Positions 44,469-56,179 of a stretch of DNA of 64,000 nucleotides are shown in pieces. Source of the stretch: Pelecanus crispus (taxonomy: Eukaryota > Chordata > Aves > Pelecaniformes > Pelecanidae); assembly GCF_030463565.1 (NCBI RefSeq), contig NC_134675.1, forward strand, positions 18,311,862 to 18,375,861, written 5' to 3'. The notes beneath the pieces are model-generated. The model was not told the DNA's origin, made no database searches, and saw only the letters and a program-made list of their open reading frames with translations. Numbering within the stretch: the stretch's first letter is position 1; each line of letters begins with the position of its first letter. The position numbers and the translations under genes are program-made.

Positions 44469-45925
44469 GGAAGGAGAGGAGGAGAGGGAGAGGGAGAACG
44501 TGCAAGCTACTAAATCATTTGGGTTGGCCACAGCAGGAGGAACTCAGTCTAAGTATGATTTGGTGAGTTATCTAAGGTTTCAGTGAAGGAGCTGCAACAG
44601 AAAGATGTGTGGAGGTAAAGTAATGCCAGGAATGGGGTGAAGTGCAATATTTACATGACTTCAGCAAACTGAAGATTTTTTTTGTTTGTTCTGGAGAGTC
44701 ATTATTAGAACTTTGCAAGAAGAGAAGTTGCTAATTAAAGAGATGTTTTACATGGGGAGGCTCTGTAGCAAAGAGTGCGTGTATAACAAAAAGGTTGACA
44801 ACAGGGACTTCTCTGGGAATTGAAGTGCCATCCCTGTCTGTGTAGCTGTTCACAGAAGTTTGGGAAATGCTGTGGGGGTTTCCATCTATGTGAAGCAAGC
44901 AGGTGAGCAGCGCTCGCTCACTCGCGCTCTCTCTCTCTCTCTCTCTCTCTCGCTCTCTCTCGCGCTCTCTCCATGCCGAGGATTGGGAGCCCTGAAGCCT
45001 CTCATGGGAATTGTTGCTGGCAGAGGTTCCCTTGCTGGGTAAACACAGTTTGTTAATGTTCTTGTGCATAATTAAGTCCAGAGTTATTTTCTTTCCAACT
45101 TACTACAGAATCTCTGTGTAAACAAATCAGTTCCCTTTTTTCAATTTTTAAATTTAAGCCCAAATGACACTTATTTAAGTCTTGATATTTGAGTGCTATT
45201 CATCTTCTTCCTGTGTTGACACAGAGGAACGCAGCAGAATTGAAATCCACTCTATGTGTAACTTTGTTTCCATTACAAAAGTCTTTTCCTAAACTGCAAA
45301 GATATAAGATGTGCTATTCACTAGCTAATCCTTATAGTTATTTTTCACACCCCTCTCATGCTTAAGAGAAACTTAGGTTGCAAGAATATAGCCCTTCCAA
45401 GGTTAAAACAGTAACCTGCCTACAGTGACTGTTTGTGAAGACAAGTAGACCAATTTGAAACTCGGTACTTTTCAATTATGCTATATTCTGCTCCTTCCAG
45501 TTTAGCTCACGAAAGCCTTTGCTATCCTTGAATGTCAGAGAGTCTGTTTCAGGCATGGTCAGTAGCTTCAGCCTCTCTGGTTAGTAAAGGAAGCAAAACA
45601 ACCACATAGTCCTCCAAGGTTAGTTCTGACCCGTGTAGCTTATATGAATCTTTACTGAATAATTAGTTCTCAACTCTTTGACTCTTGTGGGTACTTTATA
45701 TTGTATTTCTTCAGGGATGGATGAGCACTGAAGCAGGGACAGCCAAACTCTTCTAAGCTAATCACTCATTCTTGCATGCTACAGAAGAAATGCTTAGGGT
45801 TATTTTTTTTCAAGCAAATAAAAGAGCACTTACTTTCTTTTCCAGGCCTGTTTCCTCTTTGCTTTTACTTCCTAATTCACTACAGAACTTCTGTACAGAT
45901 AAATGAGTAAATAATTTTTTTTTAA
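44469..45925. repeat. Duplicated flank, copy 2
   Basis: Matches 2064-3520; CT-repeat at about 44926-44974. It ends at 45925 in TTTAA, where sequence switches to an ERVL-like 3-prime region that itself contains TTTAATACC in other copies (for example 62682-62690). The junction therefore has about 5 bp of microhomology. Confidence 0.9.
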
Positions 45926-46876
45926 TACCATTGATGTGGCATATAGCAACCATAAAAGAAATACCATACAGTATTATATAGCAATTAACATCATACAGTT
46001 CAGTTCATTGGCTATTTTCACCTGTAGAGGTGGGGAGTAGGATCTATCCTCTTCGAGTTGCTGCACCTTCTGGGACAGTTTCTTCATGGTCAAGATGAGG
46101 AGGGAAGAGAGACTTTCTTCGTATTGCTGGAGTTGACCAGCCAGTTCATCCACCATGTGTCCCTCTACATCTTTCCAGGTCATTAGTGCCAATGAGTTGG
46201 CAGATGACGATGGTGTGCTCCATACAGACTTCCACCACATGGGCCATGTGCACCTGACTTCATCTGGATCTTTGGATAACTGCTCGTTGTCCAGGTCATC
46301 ATAAATCACCTCCAGCTCAGCTAATTCCCTCAGGTACTAGATACCTCTCTCCATGGTGGTCCACTTGCCTGGGTGACATATAACATCCTCCTTGAAGGGA
46401 TACCTTTCCTTCACGCCTGACAGGAGTCGCCTCCAGAGGCTGAGGGCTTGTGCCCCTTTTCCAATTGCTTTGTCAATGCCCCCTTCCCTGGAAAGGGATC
46501 CCAGCTGCTTGGCTTCCCTACCCTCTAATTCCAGGCTACTGGCCCCATTATCCCAGCAACGGAGCAGCCAGGTGATAATGTGTTCGCCTGGACGATGGCT
46601 GAAATCCTTTTACATATCTCGCAGCTCACTCCGGGATGGAGATCGGGTGGTTACTGTCTCATTTATGAGTTCTTCCTCTCCCTCCGAGGAAGAGGAGGAA
46701 TGTTCCCACCAAATTCTTCCTCAGGGGGAAGTGGGGAATTCTTCCTCTTTCTCCTCCTGTTGTCGTGATGGTCCTGATTTAGCGTAGTCTGCCTCCTTGC
46801 TGGTGGGGCAGTATGCTTCTTCCCCCTGCTCCCTCTTAGGAGAAGCGTCTTCATCCCTTACTGTATGATCTGACTT
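45926..46876 (-). pseudogene. ERVL-like body 3: gag joined to 3-prime region (pol deleted)
   Basis: Gag text runs from 46876 to about 46022 with the GKWTTMERG and DLDNEQLSKDPDEV blocks and a Lys/Arg-rich part (46663-46854). At about 46022 it joins directly to the 3-prime non-coding region (45926-46021), so the rest of gag, protease and all of pol are lost. The minus-strand join reads CTACAG|GTGAAA. Confidence 0.75.
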
Positions 46877-47539
46877 TCACTTCCAAGATTTCTTCTTGGG
46901 TATGGGGGCAACTGATACCAACACAGGTTGGTTCTCTGGTTCAGCTGCAGTGCCTTTCACTGGGGTTTGCCTAGCCACAGTGCCTGTCGCAAGGGTTGGA
47001 GTAACCGCAGTGCCTGTCACCGAGGTTTGAGTAGCCGCAGCATCTGTCACGGGGATTGGAGTAACCACAATATTCTTAAATAGTTGTTTAACCCTAAGCA
47101 AGACCTGACACTCATTCAGAAGACATAGCAATAGGAACATGCTGGTTTGAACATCCCAAGGGTATTCAAAATTCTCAAGAGCTATTGTAATTAGGCTCGA
47201 GAAGAAGGGGAAGATGGAGGAAGGTGTCTCCTCCATAGGTTGGCTCTCCGAGGAGAAAAGGTAAAAGGTGTAAGTATTACTAATTTCTGATAGGTGGCTC
47301 CCGAAGTACAGAGGTGACGGCAATGCTGAGTACAAATACAAGATTGGTCTCATGAGCAATAATTTTGTCATACCGTAAGCCAGTGTTACACAGTACAGCA
47401 AAGTGATAACCTTAATCCATCTCCCAGAGGTAATAAACAGCACATAAATACTGATAAACAGTATATACGGTAAGTAAGGTGTTACATAACACAACTCAGA
47501 GAACAAATGCAACAACTCTGAGAGCAAGTAAAACAACAT
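46877..47539 (-). pseudogene. ERVL-like first ORF: multi-pass membrane-protein-like, 220 codons
   Basis: The first ORF after the primer-binding site. Residues about 1-70 are strongly hydrophobic (LPYILFISIYVLFI, then a VITLLYCVTLAYG segment); a third hydrophobic part (MFLLLCLLNE) lies at about 130-145, followed by VKQLFKNI. From about 160 the chain has degenerate repeats of about 10 residues rich in Thr, Val, Ala and Pro (VTGTAVTPTLATGTV). It ends basic, PKKKSWK, then a stop. No gag, protease or env domain is recognisable. Relative: 8305-8765. It is uninterrupted here, unusual among frames in this window. Whether it is an N-terminal gag region or a separate protein is unknown. Confidence 0.6.
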
Positions 47540-47634
47540 TGTGACCAGCGATTACTAAACTAATATAACAAATGCTTATAAAAAAATTGTTTTAACATGG
47601 TCTGGTCAGATCTGTCATTATCTCAACCCTTCGA

Positions 47635-47652
47635 GCCCCATGTTGGGCACCA
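47635..47652 (-). promoter_or_regulatory. Primer-binding site of ERVL-like body 3
   Basis: The minus strand reads TGGTGCCCAACATGGGGC, the tRNA-Lys(CTT) type with two CpG-decay transitions compared with 8182-8199. Confidence 0.8.
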
Positions 47653-47660
47653 AAAAGGAC

Positions 47661-47815
47661 TGTTGTGGTTTAACCCCAGTTGGCAACTAAGCACCACACA
47701 GCTGCTCACTCACCCTACCCCCGCCCCGGTGGGATGGGGGAGAGAATCAGAAAAGAAAAGTAAAACCCATGGGTTGAGATAAAGGCAGTTTAAAAGGACA
47801 GCAGAGGAAGAAAAA

Positions 47816-47866
<51 letters not shown>

Positions 47867-48157
47867 GAATATACAAAACAAGTGATGCACAATGCAATTG
47901 CTCACCACCTGCTGACCCATACCCAGCCAGTCCCCGAGCAGCGATCGCTGCTCCCTGGTCCACTCCCCTCAGTTCATGTACTGAGCATGACGTCATATGG
48001 TATGGAATACCCCTTTGGTCAGTTTGGATCAACTGTCTTGGCTCTACCCACTCCCAGCTTCTTGTGCACCTGGCAGAGCATGGGAAGCTGAAAAGTCCTT
48101 GACTAGTATAAACACTACTTTGCAGCAACTAAAACATCAGTGCATCATCAGCAGCAT
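47661..48157 (-). mobile_element. LTR-A, 5-prime LTR of ERVL-like body 3, truncated
   Basis: The CRE TGACGTCA is retained near 47988-47995, but the TATA position is changed. The TTA-repeat of the LTR has grown to about 15 AAT units (47816-47862). The U3 start is missing beyond 48157. Confidence 0.85.
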
Positions 48158-49550
48158 TGTCAGAGCTCAGTAAGTCAACTGATTTCCCAAGTATGGCCTC
48201 TATAAAATATAAATACAATTAAATATTTTTTTAAAACATATGTATATTGAAGTATGAAAGGAAACTATGCAATGGAGAGAAGGATGGCAGCAGGGCACTT
48301 GAAGTATAATTGCTGACAAATTGTATTTAATAATTTATTTCTCTGTTTAATTCACAGATAACTGCACATAGCAATTCTAAGGTAGGTTTCTGAAAGATCA
48401 AGGCAGATCTATTATTTGCCACAAAATACTCAGATTTTATTTAAGGAAGGTGGCTTGTGGCTCTGTAGGCTGTGTCTAAACTCACCAGTCATTGTGCCTT
48501 ATATCTTTATGCCAGAGTTCATCTTTCTCAGTTGTCCAGATGGGGGAATCTGCGCAGAAAGTGTTCCCATTTCTGTCTGGCTTGCCTGCCCAGTTTTCCT
48601 TCTGTGGACCCTGTCCCAGGATCTCAATTCAGAGCCAGTAGTGGGAACATGCCTATGTTCGATGTTCTTGGAAGTGCTGCTGCATTCACCAATTTATAAG
48701 TAACCATAAAGTCCTGCAGTTTGTAGGTCAATCAGCACTGAATTGGCTGCCTACTGCCAGTGCTTCAGCAGGGCTCTTCCTGTTGGTGATTATGTTGATG
48801 CAGCCTTCCAGGGAGCTGAATGCAGGGGCTGAGAGCTACACAAGCATCATCCATTGCTGCCTTGGGGGCCTGTGCATGGTGGGAGATGCTTGAAGGACCT
48901 GGCCCACATTTCCCTGGAGAAAATGCACTGAAAAGTCTCCAGACTGAAGGGAAAAGGTGTTTTAGGTTCTCATATCTATATTCCCTCCAGTACAGAACTG
49001 TTCCCTTCAGTATGTTATTTATATATGATATGATTTACCCAATCCAGTTTTAAATTACTTTGTCAATGAGCTTCCACAAGTTATAAATTATTATCCCAGC
49101 TTAACGGAACTTCCCTAACAGGATATTATTCTTGATGTTAAGCATGCATTTTCCTTTGTTCATTTTCCTTCCCATTTACCGCTGTCTAAATCTTGTGAAA
49201 TTCTTTAATTCCTCTATTCCATTCACATACCTTTAAAAAGGTCACTATTCTCCTTAACCCCCCACTTAGTTCTAATTTCGCATTTATACATATTTAGGTC
49301 TTTTAATCTTTCTTCAAAAAATAATACTAGCAGTTTGTTAATCATTTTGATTGCTCTTCTCTAAATCCCCTTCAGTTTGTTTTCATCTTTCCGGCTCTGA
49401 GGTTTGCAGAAATGTAATCAGCAGACTATGTGCAGTCTTGCCAGTGCTGTATTAGAAAGGGACAAACAGCAGCCCAGGTTATGATATATTGTTTCTGTAT
49501 GTACAACCACAAACTGCATTGTTTTTTCTTTCTTGTTACTAAATGACTGT
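48158..49550. other. AT-rich stretch, perhaps with an old CR1 relic
   Basis: No gene found. 49310-49470 on the minus strand faintly resembles the 3-prime part of an old CR1 (TTGCTCTTCTCTAAATCCCC, CCAGTGCTGTATTAG). The rest shows nothing. Confidence 0.3.
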
Positions 49551-49621
49551 GGTGGTTTGACCTTGGCTGGCTGCCAGAGCCCCACCCAGTCGCACTCTCA
49601 CTCCCCCTCCTCAACAGGACC
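49551..49621 (-). mobile_element. LTR-B terminal fragment
   Basis: GTGGTTTGACCTTGGCTGGC to CTCCTCAACAGGAC matches the outer 70 bp of LTR-B at 20753-20823. Confidence 0.7.
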
Positions 49622-49799
49622 CAGTGAATATGTTTTCTTACCAAAATTCATTCTAAGTATTTGATGGACTACAGGACTTTTCAAATGTTCTCACAGCTTT
49701 GAGAAAATTCAGAATCTTCCCTAATGAATTATTATATGCATGCAATGCCAAACAGGTTAAACAGGAGCTCTACTATGTTCTGTGTAGTGGTATCAGTAT

Positions 49800-50003
49800 G
49801 TCTGATATGGCTATGTCCCTTCCCAAACTCTTGCCCACTCCCAGCTTACTGGCCTTTGGGGTGGGGGGGTGTTGAAGAGACAGCCTTGATGTTGTGCAAG
49901 CACTGCTCACCAACAGCCAAAACATTGGTGCTTTAGCCACAAATGCAAAGCACAGTGCCATATGGGCTTCTGTGAGTTAACTCCATCCCAGCCAGACACA
50001 GTA
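49800..50003 (-). mobile_element. Old LTR-A fragment
   Basis: A diverged U3 part: GCAAGCACTGCTCACCAACA, a CAAAACATTGGTG stretch, then GAGTTAACTCCATCCCAGCC. 50004-50539 to its right holds no recognised feature. Confidence 0.55.
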
Positions 50004-50539
50004 CAGCTCTAAAAGTGTTTACATTTTTGTTAAATGCATCTTGCTACTGGGATGCTACAAATAGGAAGTAACTAATAGTCTTCCCTTTTAGTGTTTCACT
50101 TAGTGTCAAAAGAGCAATGATTTCATGCAACTAATTACCGCAGTAGAGAACCAAGTAAATTAAACCAACACATTACATAAATAAAGAACTAGCTTTCCTT
50201 ATACTGAATAATTTTATTCTCATACATTCCTTTTTGGAAATGATCAGTAGAAACTTACAGAAGCTCTTTTTGTGCCAAAAGGATGGATTTCTTTTATGAA
50301 GAGGCTGTAGGTTATTATTTCATCAAGAGTACAGATCTCTTGTTATTAAAAAAAAGTACTCATCAATAATTAGAGTCTGTTGTATAAAGATATCACTGGT
50401 GCTGGCAGAAAGTGAGTGTCCTCCAAGACAACTTCATGGGGAGAAGTGACACTTCACTGTGTGACTAATTTCCTAATTAGCAGCTGACATTTTTTAATTA
50501 ACTGATCAACATATGCCCATTCTAAATTAAGCAACTGCT

Positions 50540-53500
50540 TATCACTAATATCGCTAGAGATAAGCCTGGGGGCAGCATGCCAATGTTTGAGGGATGGTGT
50601 GCTAGCGAGGTCCTTCGGTCTGCCATCTCAGTGGAGGTAGGGGATGGAGATTCATGAGGCAGCAAAGATGCAAGGGTTATTAATGTGTTAGAAACCACAG
50701 AAAGAAGCACCTGAGAACAGTCACATAGGAATTAGGGCTTCTCCCCCAAAAAAGGTGGCAGGATCAATGGCCCAACTGAAGTGCATCTACACCAGTGCAT
50801 GCAGCATGGGCAACAAACAGGAAGAGTTGGAAGCCACTGTGCAGCTGGAAAACTATGATATAGTTGCAGTCACAGAAACATGGTGGGATGACTCACACAA
50901 CTGGAGTGCTGCACTGGATGGCTATAAACTCTTCAGAAGGGATAGGCAAGGAAGGAGAGGCGGTGGGGTGGCTCTGTATGTTAGGGAGTGTTTTGACAAT
51001 ATAGACCTCAACAATGGTGATGATAAGGTCGAGTGCTTATGGGTAAGGATGAGGGGGAAGGCCAGCAAGGCGGATGTCCTGTTGGGAGTCTGCTATAGAC
51101 CACCCAACCAGGATGAAGAGGTAGATGAAGCATTCTATAAGCGGCTGGGAGAAGTCTCGCAATCGCCAGCCCTTGTTCTCGTGGGGGACTTCAACTTGCC
51201 GGACATCTGCTGGAAATACAACACAGCAGAGAGGCAACAGTCTTGGAAGTTCCTAGAGTGTGTGGAGGATAACTTCCTGACACAGCTGGTGAGTGAGCCA
51301 ACTAGGGAGGTGCCCCGCTGGACCCATTGTTTGCGAACAGAGAAAGACTTGTGGGTGATGTGATGGTTGGAGGCCATCTTGGGCACAGCAATCATGAAAT
51401 GATAGAGTTTTCAATTCTTGGAGAAGTAAGGAGGGTGTCAGCAGAACTGCTACCTTGGACTTCCAGAGGGCAGACTTTGGCCTGTTTAGGGGCCTGGTTG
51501 ACAGAGTCCCTTGGGAGGCAGTGCTGAAGGGCAAAGGAGCCCAGGAAGGGTGGACATTCTTCAAGAAGGAAATTTTAAAGGTGTGGGAGCAGTCTGTCCC
51601 TATGTGCTGAAAGACAAGCCAGCAGGGAAGAAGATCAGCCTGGCTGAACAGAGAGCTTTGGCTGGAACTCAGGAAAAAAAAAACAGGAGAGTTTATGACC
51701 TTTGGAAGAAGGGGGCAGGCAACTCAGGAGGACTACAAGGATGTCATGAGGGAGGTTATGCAGGGAGAAAATTAAAGGGCCAAAGCCCAACTAGAACTTA
51801 ATCTGGCTACTGTGGTAAAAGACAATAAAAAATGTTTCTATAAATACATTCACAGCAAAAGGAGGGCTAGGGAGAATCTCCAGCCTTTATTGGATGCAGG
51901 GGGAAAACATGGTGACAAAGGATGAGGAAAAGGCTGAGGTACTTAATGCCTTCTTTGCCTCAGTCTTTAATAGTAAGACCAGTTGTTCTCAGGGTACCCA
52001 TCCCCCTGAGCTGGAAGACAGGGACAGGGAGCAGAATGAAGCCCCCATAATTCAAGGGGAAATGGTTAGTGACCTGCTACACCACTTGGACACACACAAG
52101 TCTGTGGGGCCGGAGGGGATTCACCCAAGGGTACTGAGGGAGCTGGCGGAAGTGCTCAGCAAGCCACTTTCCATCATTTATCAGCAGTCCTGGCTAACCA
52201 GGGAGGTCCCAGTTGACTGGAGGTTAGCAAATGTGATGCCCATCTACAGGAAGGGCCGGAAGGAGGATCCAGGGAACTACAGGCCTGTCAGTCTGACCTC
52301 GGTGCCAGGGAAGGTTATGGAGCAGATCATCCTGAGTGCCATCACACAGCACGTACAGGACAACCAGGCCCAGTCAGCATGGGTTTATGAAAGGCAGGTC
52401 CTGCTTGACCAACCTGATCTCCTTCTATGACAAGGTGACCTGCCTAGTGGATGAGGGAAAGGTTGTGGACGTTGTCTACCTGGACTTCAGTAAAGCCTTT
52501 GACGCTGTTTCCCACAGCATTCTTCTGGAGAAACTGGCTGCTCATGGCTTGGATGGGTATACTCTTCGCTGGGTAAAAAAACTGGCTGGATGGCCAGGCC
52601 CAGAGAGTTGTAGTGAATGGAGTTAAATCCAGTTGGCGACCGGTCACAAGTGGTGTTCCCCAGGGCTGTTTTGGGGCCATATCTGTTTAATATCTTTATC
52701 AATGATCTGGATGAGGGGATTGAGTGCACCCTCAGTAAGTTTGCAGATGACACCAAGTTGGGTGGGAGTGTAGATGTGCTCAAGGGTAGAAAGGCCCTGC
52801 AGAGGGATCTGTGCAGGCTGGATCGATGGGCCGAGGCCAATTGTATGAGGTTTAACAAGGCTAAGTGCCGGGTCCTGCACTTGGGTCACAACAACCCCAT
52901 GCAACGCTACAGGCTTGGGGAAGAGCGGCTGGAAAGCTGCCTGGCGGAAAAGGACTTGGGGGTGTTGGTGGACAGCCAGCTGAACATGAGCCAGCAGTGT
53001 GCGCAGGTGGCCAAGAAGGCCAACAGCATCCTGGCTTGTATCAGGAATAGTGTGGTCAGAAGGACTAGGGAAGTGATCATCCCTTTGTACTCAGCACTGG
53101 TGAGACTGCACCTGGAATGCTGTGTCCAGTTTTGGGCCCCTCAATACTAGAAAGGCATTGAGGTGCTGGAGCATGTCCAAAGAGCAAGAAAGCTGGTGAA
53201 GGGTCTAGAGAACAAGTCCTGTGAGGAACGGCTGAGGGAACTGGGGTTGTTTAGTCTGGAAAAAAGGAGGCTGAGGGGAGACCTTATTGCTCTCTACAAC
53301 TACCTGAAAGGAGGTTGTAGTGAGGTGGGTGTTGGTCTCTTCTCCCAAGTAACAAGTGATAGGATGAGAGGAAATGGCCTCAAGTTGTGCCAGGGGAGGT
53401 TTAGATTGGACATTAGGAAAAATTTCTTCACTGAACGGGTTATCAAGCATTGGAACAGGCTGCCCAGTTACCATACCTGGAGGCATTTAAAAGATGTGTA

Positions 53501-53605
53501 GATGTGGCACTTAGGGACGTGGTTTAGTGGTGGACTTGGCAGTGTTAGGTTTACGGTTGGACTCGATCTTAAAGGTCTTTTCCAACCTAAATGATTCTAT
53601 AATAT
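50540..53605 (+). pseudogene. CR1 LINE, near full-length ORF2
   Basis: A long plus-strand CR1 with ORF2 endonuclease (50755-51363: VTETWWDD, VCYRPPNQDEE, LVGDFNLPDICW), a linker, and reverse transcriptase (51894-53150: NYRPVSLTSVPGK, VYLDFSKAFDAVSH, catalytic FADD at 52740-52751). The C-terminal part is 53163-53501 and the 3-prime tail ends in ATTCTAT near 53600. Frames break near 51360, 51800, 52430, 52625 and 53150, so it is inactive. Only ORF1 and the 5-prime UTR are missing, making it one of the longest CR1 copies here. Confidence 0.92.
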
Positions 53606-55096
53606 AAAAGTTAGATCCTGATATTTATAGGTTACATCCGGTTAATATAAATGGGAAGCCCTACGAGAGCTGTAGAAAGCTTGTGCAAGACTGATCACCT
53701 ACATTTGCACACAAGTTTTTTTCACTGTGTGTGCAAGTCAGATATTTCCATGTGCAAATGCCTTCGTACCCTGGCCTGCACGTGTACCTGATTACTATGT
53801 GCATTTTTCAATGTGGCTTTCAGCTGATGTTTTTTCTGAATGTTCCATTCAGGCTGTTCAGTGTCTATGCAGGTATAAATCAAACTATGTGTGTAGTTTT
53901 ACCCAGGAATGCCCATATATTTATCTGTATATTAAATGTAAAACATGCCTAAGGTAAGTTTTGCTTTATGCTACATGAACAATAGTCTGTATAAATAAGT
54001 ATGATCTGATTTAAAAGTAGACTGAAGAGCTTGGTTGAATTCAGTCAGTTGAGCCTAACAGACTCTGTTTATGCAGCTGTGGCTTTTTACAAACTTGCTG
54101 CATCATATAAGTACCATATAAATATAATTTACTGAGAAGTATGAGGGGCCATAAACCATGGAACGACTGAGGAGATATAAATAGAAAACTGGTCTTCAGA
54201 AGCCCAAGCTATATTAGACTGGCTCCTTCTCTTTCTGAAGCCTGGCAAGCAGAAACTCTCCTGGAGATTTATTCCCATGGGGGAAAGGGAGGTGGGGAGG
54301 AGGGGCAGAACTGAGTCACTTATCAGGAAGAAAAATACTTGAGAAGGAGCCGCAAGAGCCAGAAAACTAGACCCACACACCAGCCCTGTCTGCTGCTTCT
54401 TTCATTTCCTCTGGCCTTTTCACAGTGCAGACACTTCCCATGGCTGCTGGAGAGAACTTGGTCCGTACTGCCACCACATCTGCAAGCAAGTCATGGGTGC
54501 TCATGGGGTGAAGGCGCGGGAAGGGAAAGGTGCCGCCAGCACCATCTCCAGGGAGACCCAGTGCCCTTCTCCAGAGAGCCAGAAACCAACCAGAGGAGAG
54601 GACTGGGTGAATGACAGACATCTCTTTTCCGGCTAACCTCTGCATTCCTGCCCTCCCTTATCTGCCTCTCTCCACCGCTGCGTCTGGCACTCAGACCCCA
54701 GTCCACGGGGTTGGGCAAGGCACCACTGTTGGTTCAGTCAGGTCCCAGAAAATGCGTGGGGCTTCCCAGTGCCACCATGGTATAAAACAGCCTTGAAAAC
54801 ATACAAAAGCAGCTAGTGCTGGCTTTGAGGGAGAGTTTATTAATTGTGGGCTGAAGCTTGCAGTTTTTAACTCTGAAGAGTTGTAACTGGTGGGCCAGGG
54901 AGTCACCCTGAGCAAGGTCTGCTTAGAAAGATAACCATGAGCAATAGTTTGAGCCCACCATATATGAACCTAGCTCCAAGCTAAGCCATATACATAGTCT
55001 GTCCTAAAACTCTGGATGTCTTCCATTTGTAATAGAAAGATAGTGTGTTGGGCAATGCTAAGGTACCCCTATCCAACATAAAAAGTTGGGACTTAG
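53606..55096. other. Unassigned intergenic stretch
   Basis: No gene or repeat recognised. 54370-54790 is moderately GC-rich with overlapping frames on both strands but no domain. The last bases, CTTAG (55092-55096), are an LTR target duplication. Confidence 0.35.
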
Positions 55097-55643
55097 TGCT
55101 GTGGTTTAACCCCAGTCGTCAACTAAGCACCACACAGCTGCTCGTTCACCCTCCCCCCCAGAGTGGGATGGGGGAGAGAATCGGAAAAAAAAAGTAAAAC
55201 CCGTGGGTTGATATAAAGGCAGTTTAATAGGATAGAAAAGGAAGATAAACTAATAATAATAACAACGATAAAAGAATATACAAAACAAGTGATGCATGAT
55301 GCAATTGCTCACCACCCGCCGACCGATGCCCAGCCAGGTCCTGAGCAGTGATCGCTGCCCCCCGGCCAACTCCCCCCAATTTATATACTGAGCATGACGT
55401 CATATGGTATGGAATAGCCCTTTGGCCAGTTTGGGTCAGCTGTCCTGGTTGTGCCCCCTCCCAGCTTCTTGTGCACCTGGCAGAGCATGGGAAGCTGAAA
55501 AGTCCTTGACTAGCATAAGCAGTACTTAGCAACAACTAAAACATCAGTGTGTTATCAGCATTATTCTCATCCTAAATCCAAACCACAGCACTATGCCAGC
55601 TACTAGGAAGAAAATTAACTCTATCCCAACTGAAACCAGGACA
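55097..55643 (-). mobile_element. Solo LTR-A, target duplication CTTAG
   Basis: TG/CA ends with exact 5-bp repeats CTTAG at 55092-55096 and 55644-55648. CRE and TATA-like elements are retained (about 55380-55400, minus strand). Confidence 0.88.
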
Positions 55644-55960
55644 CTTAGATAATATCAAATTCAGCTTTCTGCAAAGACAACTTCACAGAAAACTTGGGGA
55701 ATCATTAACCTATGCGACATCAGTCATCTTCCTTACAGTTAACTAATGGTGCTGTTTTAAGATTGTGACTTGAAAAGAGGAGGCAGTTGAGACTGAGCCA
55801 CTGTGCCAAGTGGTAGTGACACTGTGCTTATTAATTCCACATGTGGAAAAAACATTTCTGCCCCTCCCACCTCCTCAGGAAATGCTGCATAAGGGATCTT
55901 ACTTCTACCCAAAGTACTCAATGTGATATGAGTGGGTCATTAATATCTGCTTTCTCATTC

Positions 55961-56175
55961 CCCCCACAGTGGGATGGGGGAGAGAATCAGAAGGGCAAAA
56001 GTGAGAAAACTCGTGGGTTGAGATAAAGACAGCTTAATAAGTAAAACAAAGCTGCACACGCAAGCAAAGCAAAATAAGGAATTAATTCACTACTTCCCGT
56101 CAGCAGGCAGATGTTTAGCCATTTCCAGGAAAGCAGGACTTCATCACTCATAATGCTTACTTGGGAAGACAAAAG
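55961..56175 (-). mobile_element. LTR-A2 fragment
   Basis: The GATAAAGACAGCTTAATAAG, GCAAGCAAAGCAAAATAAGG and TTCCAGGAAAGCAGG blocks match 5656-5935. 55649-55960 to its left holds nothing recognised. Confidence 0.7.
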
Positions 56176-56179
56176 GCAG

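Noticed and set aside
47790..48128. Poly-Leu and poly-Ile frames (also 7848-8147, 26959-27233, 55224-55535)
   Set aside because: Translation of the TTA repeat in LTR-A.
54367..54718. Overlapping frames on both strands in GC-richer DNA
   Set aside because: No domain, splice context or repeat support.
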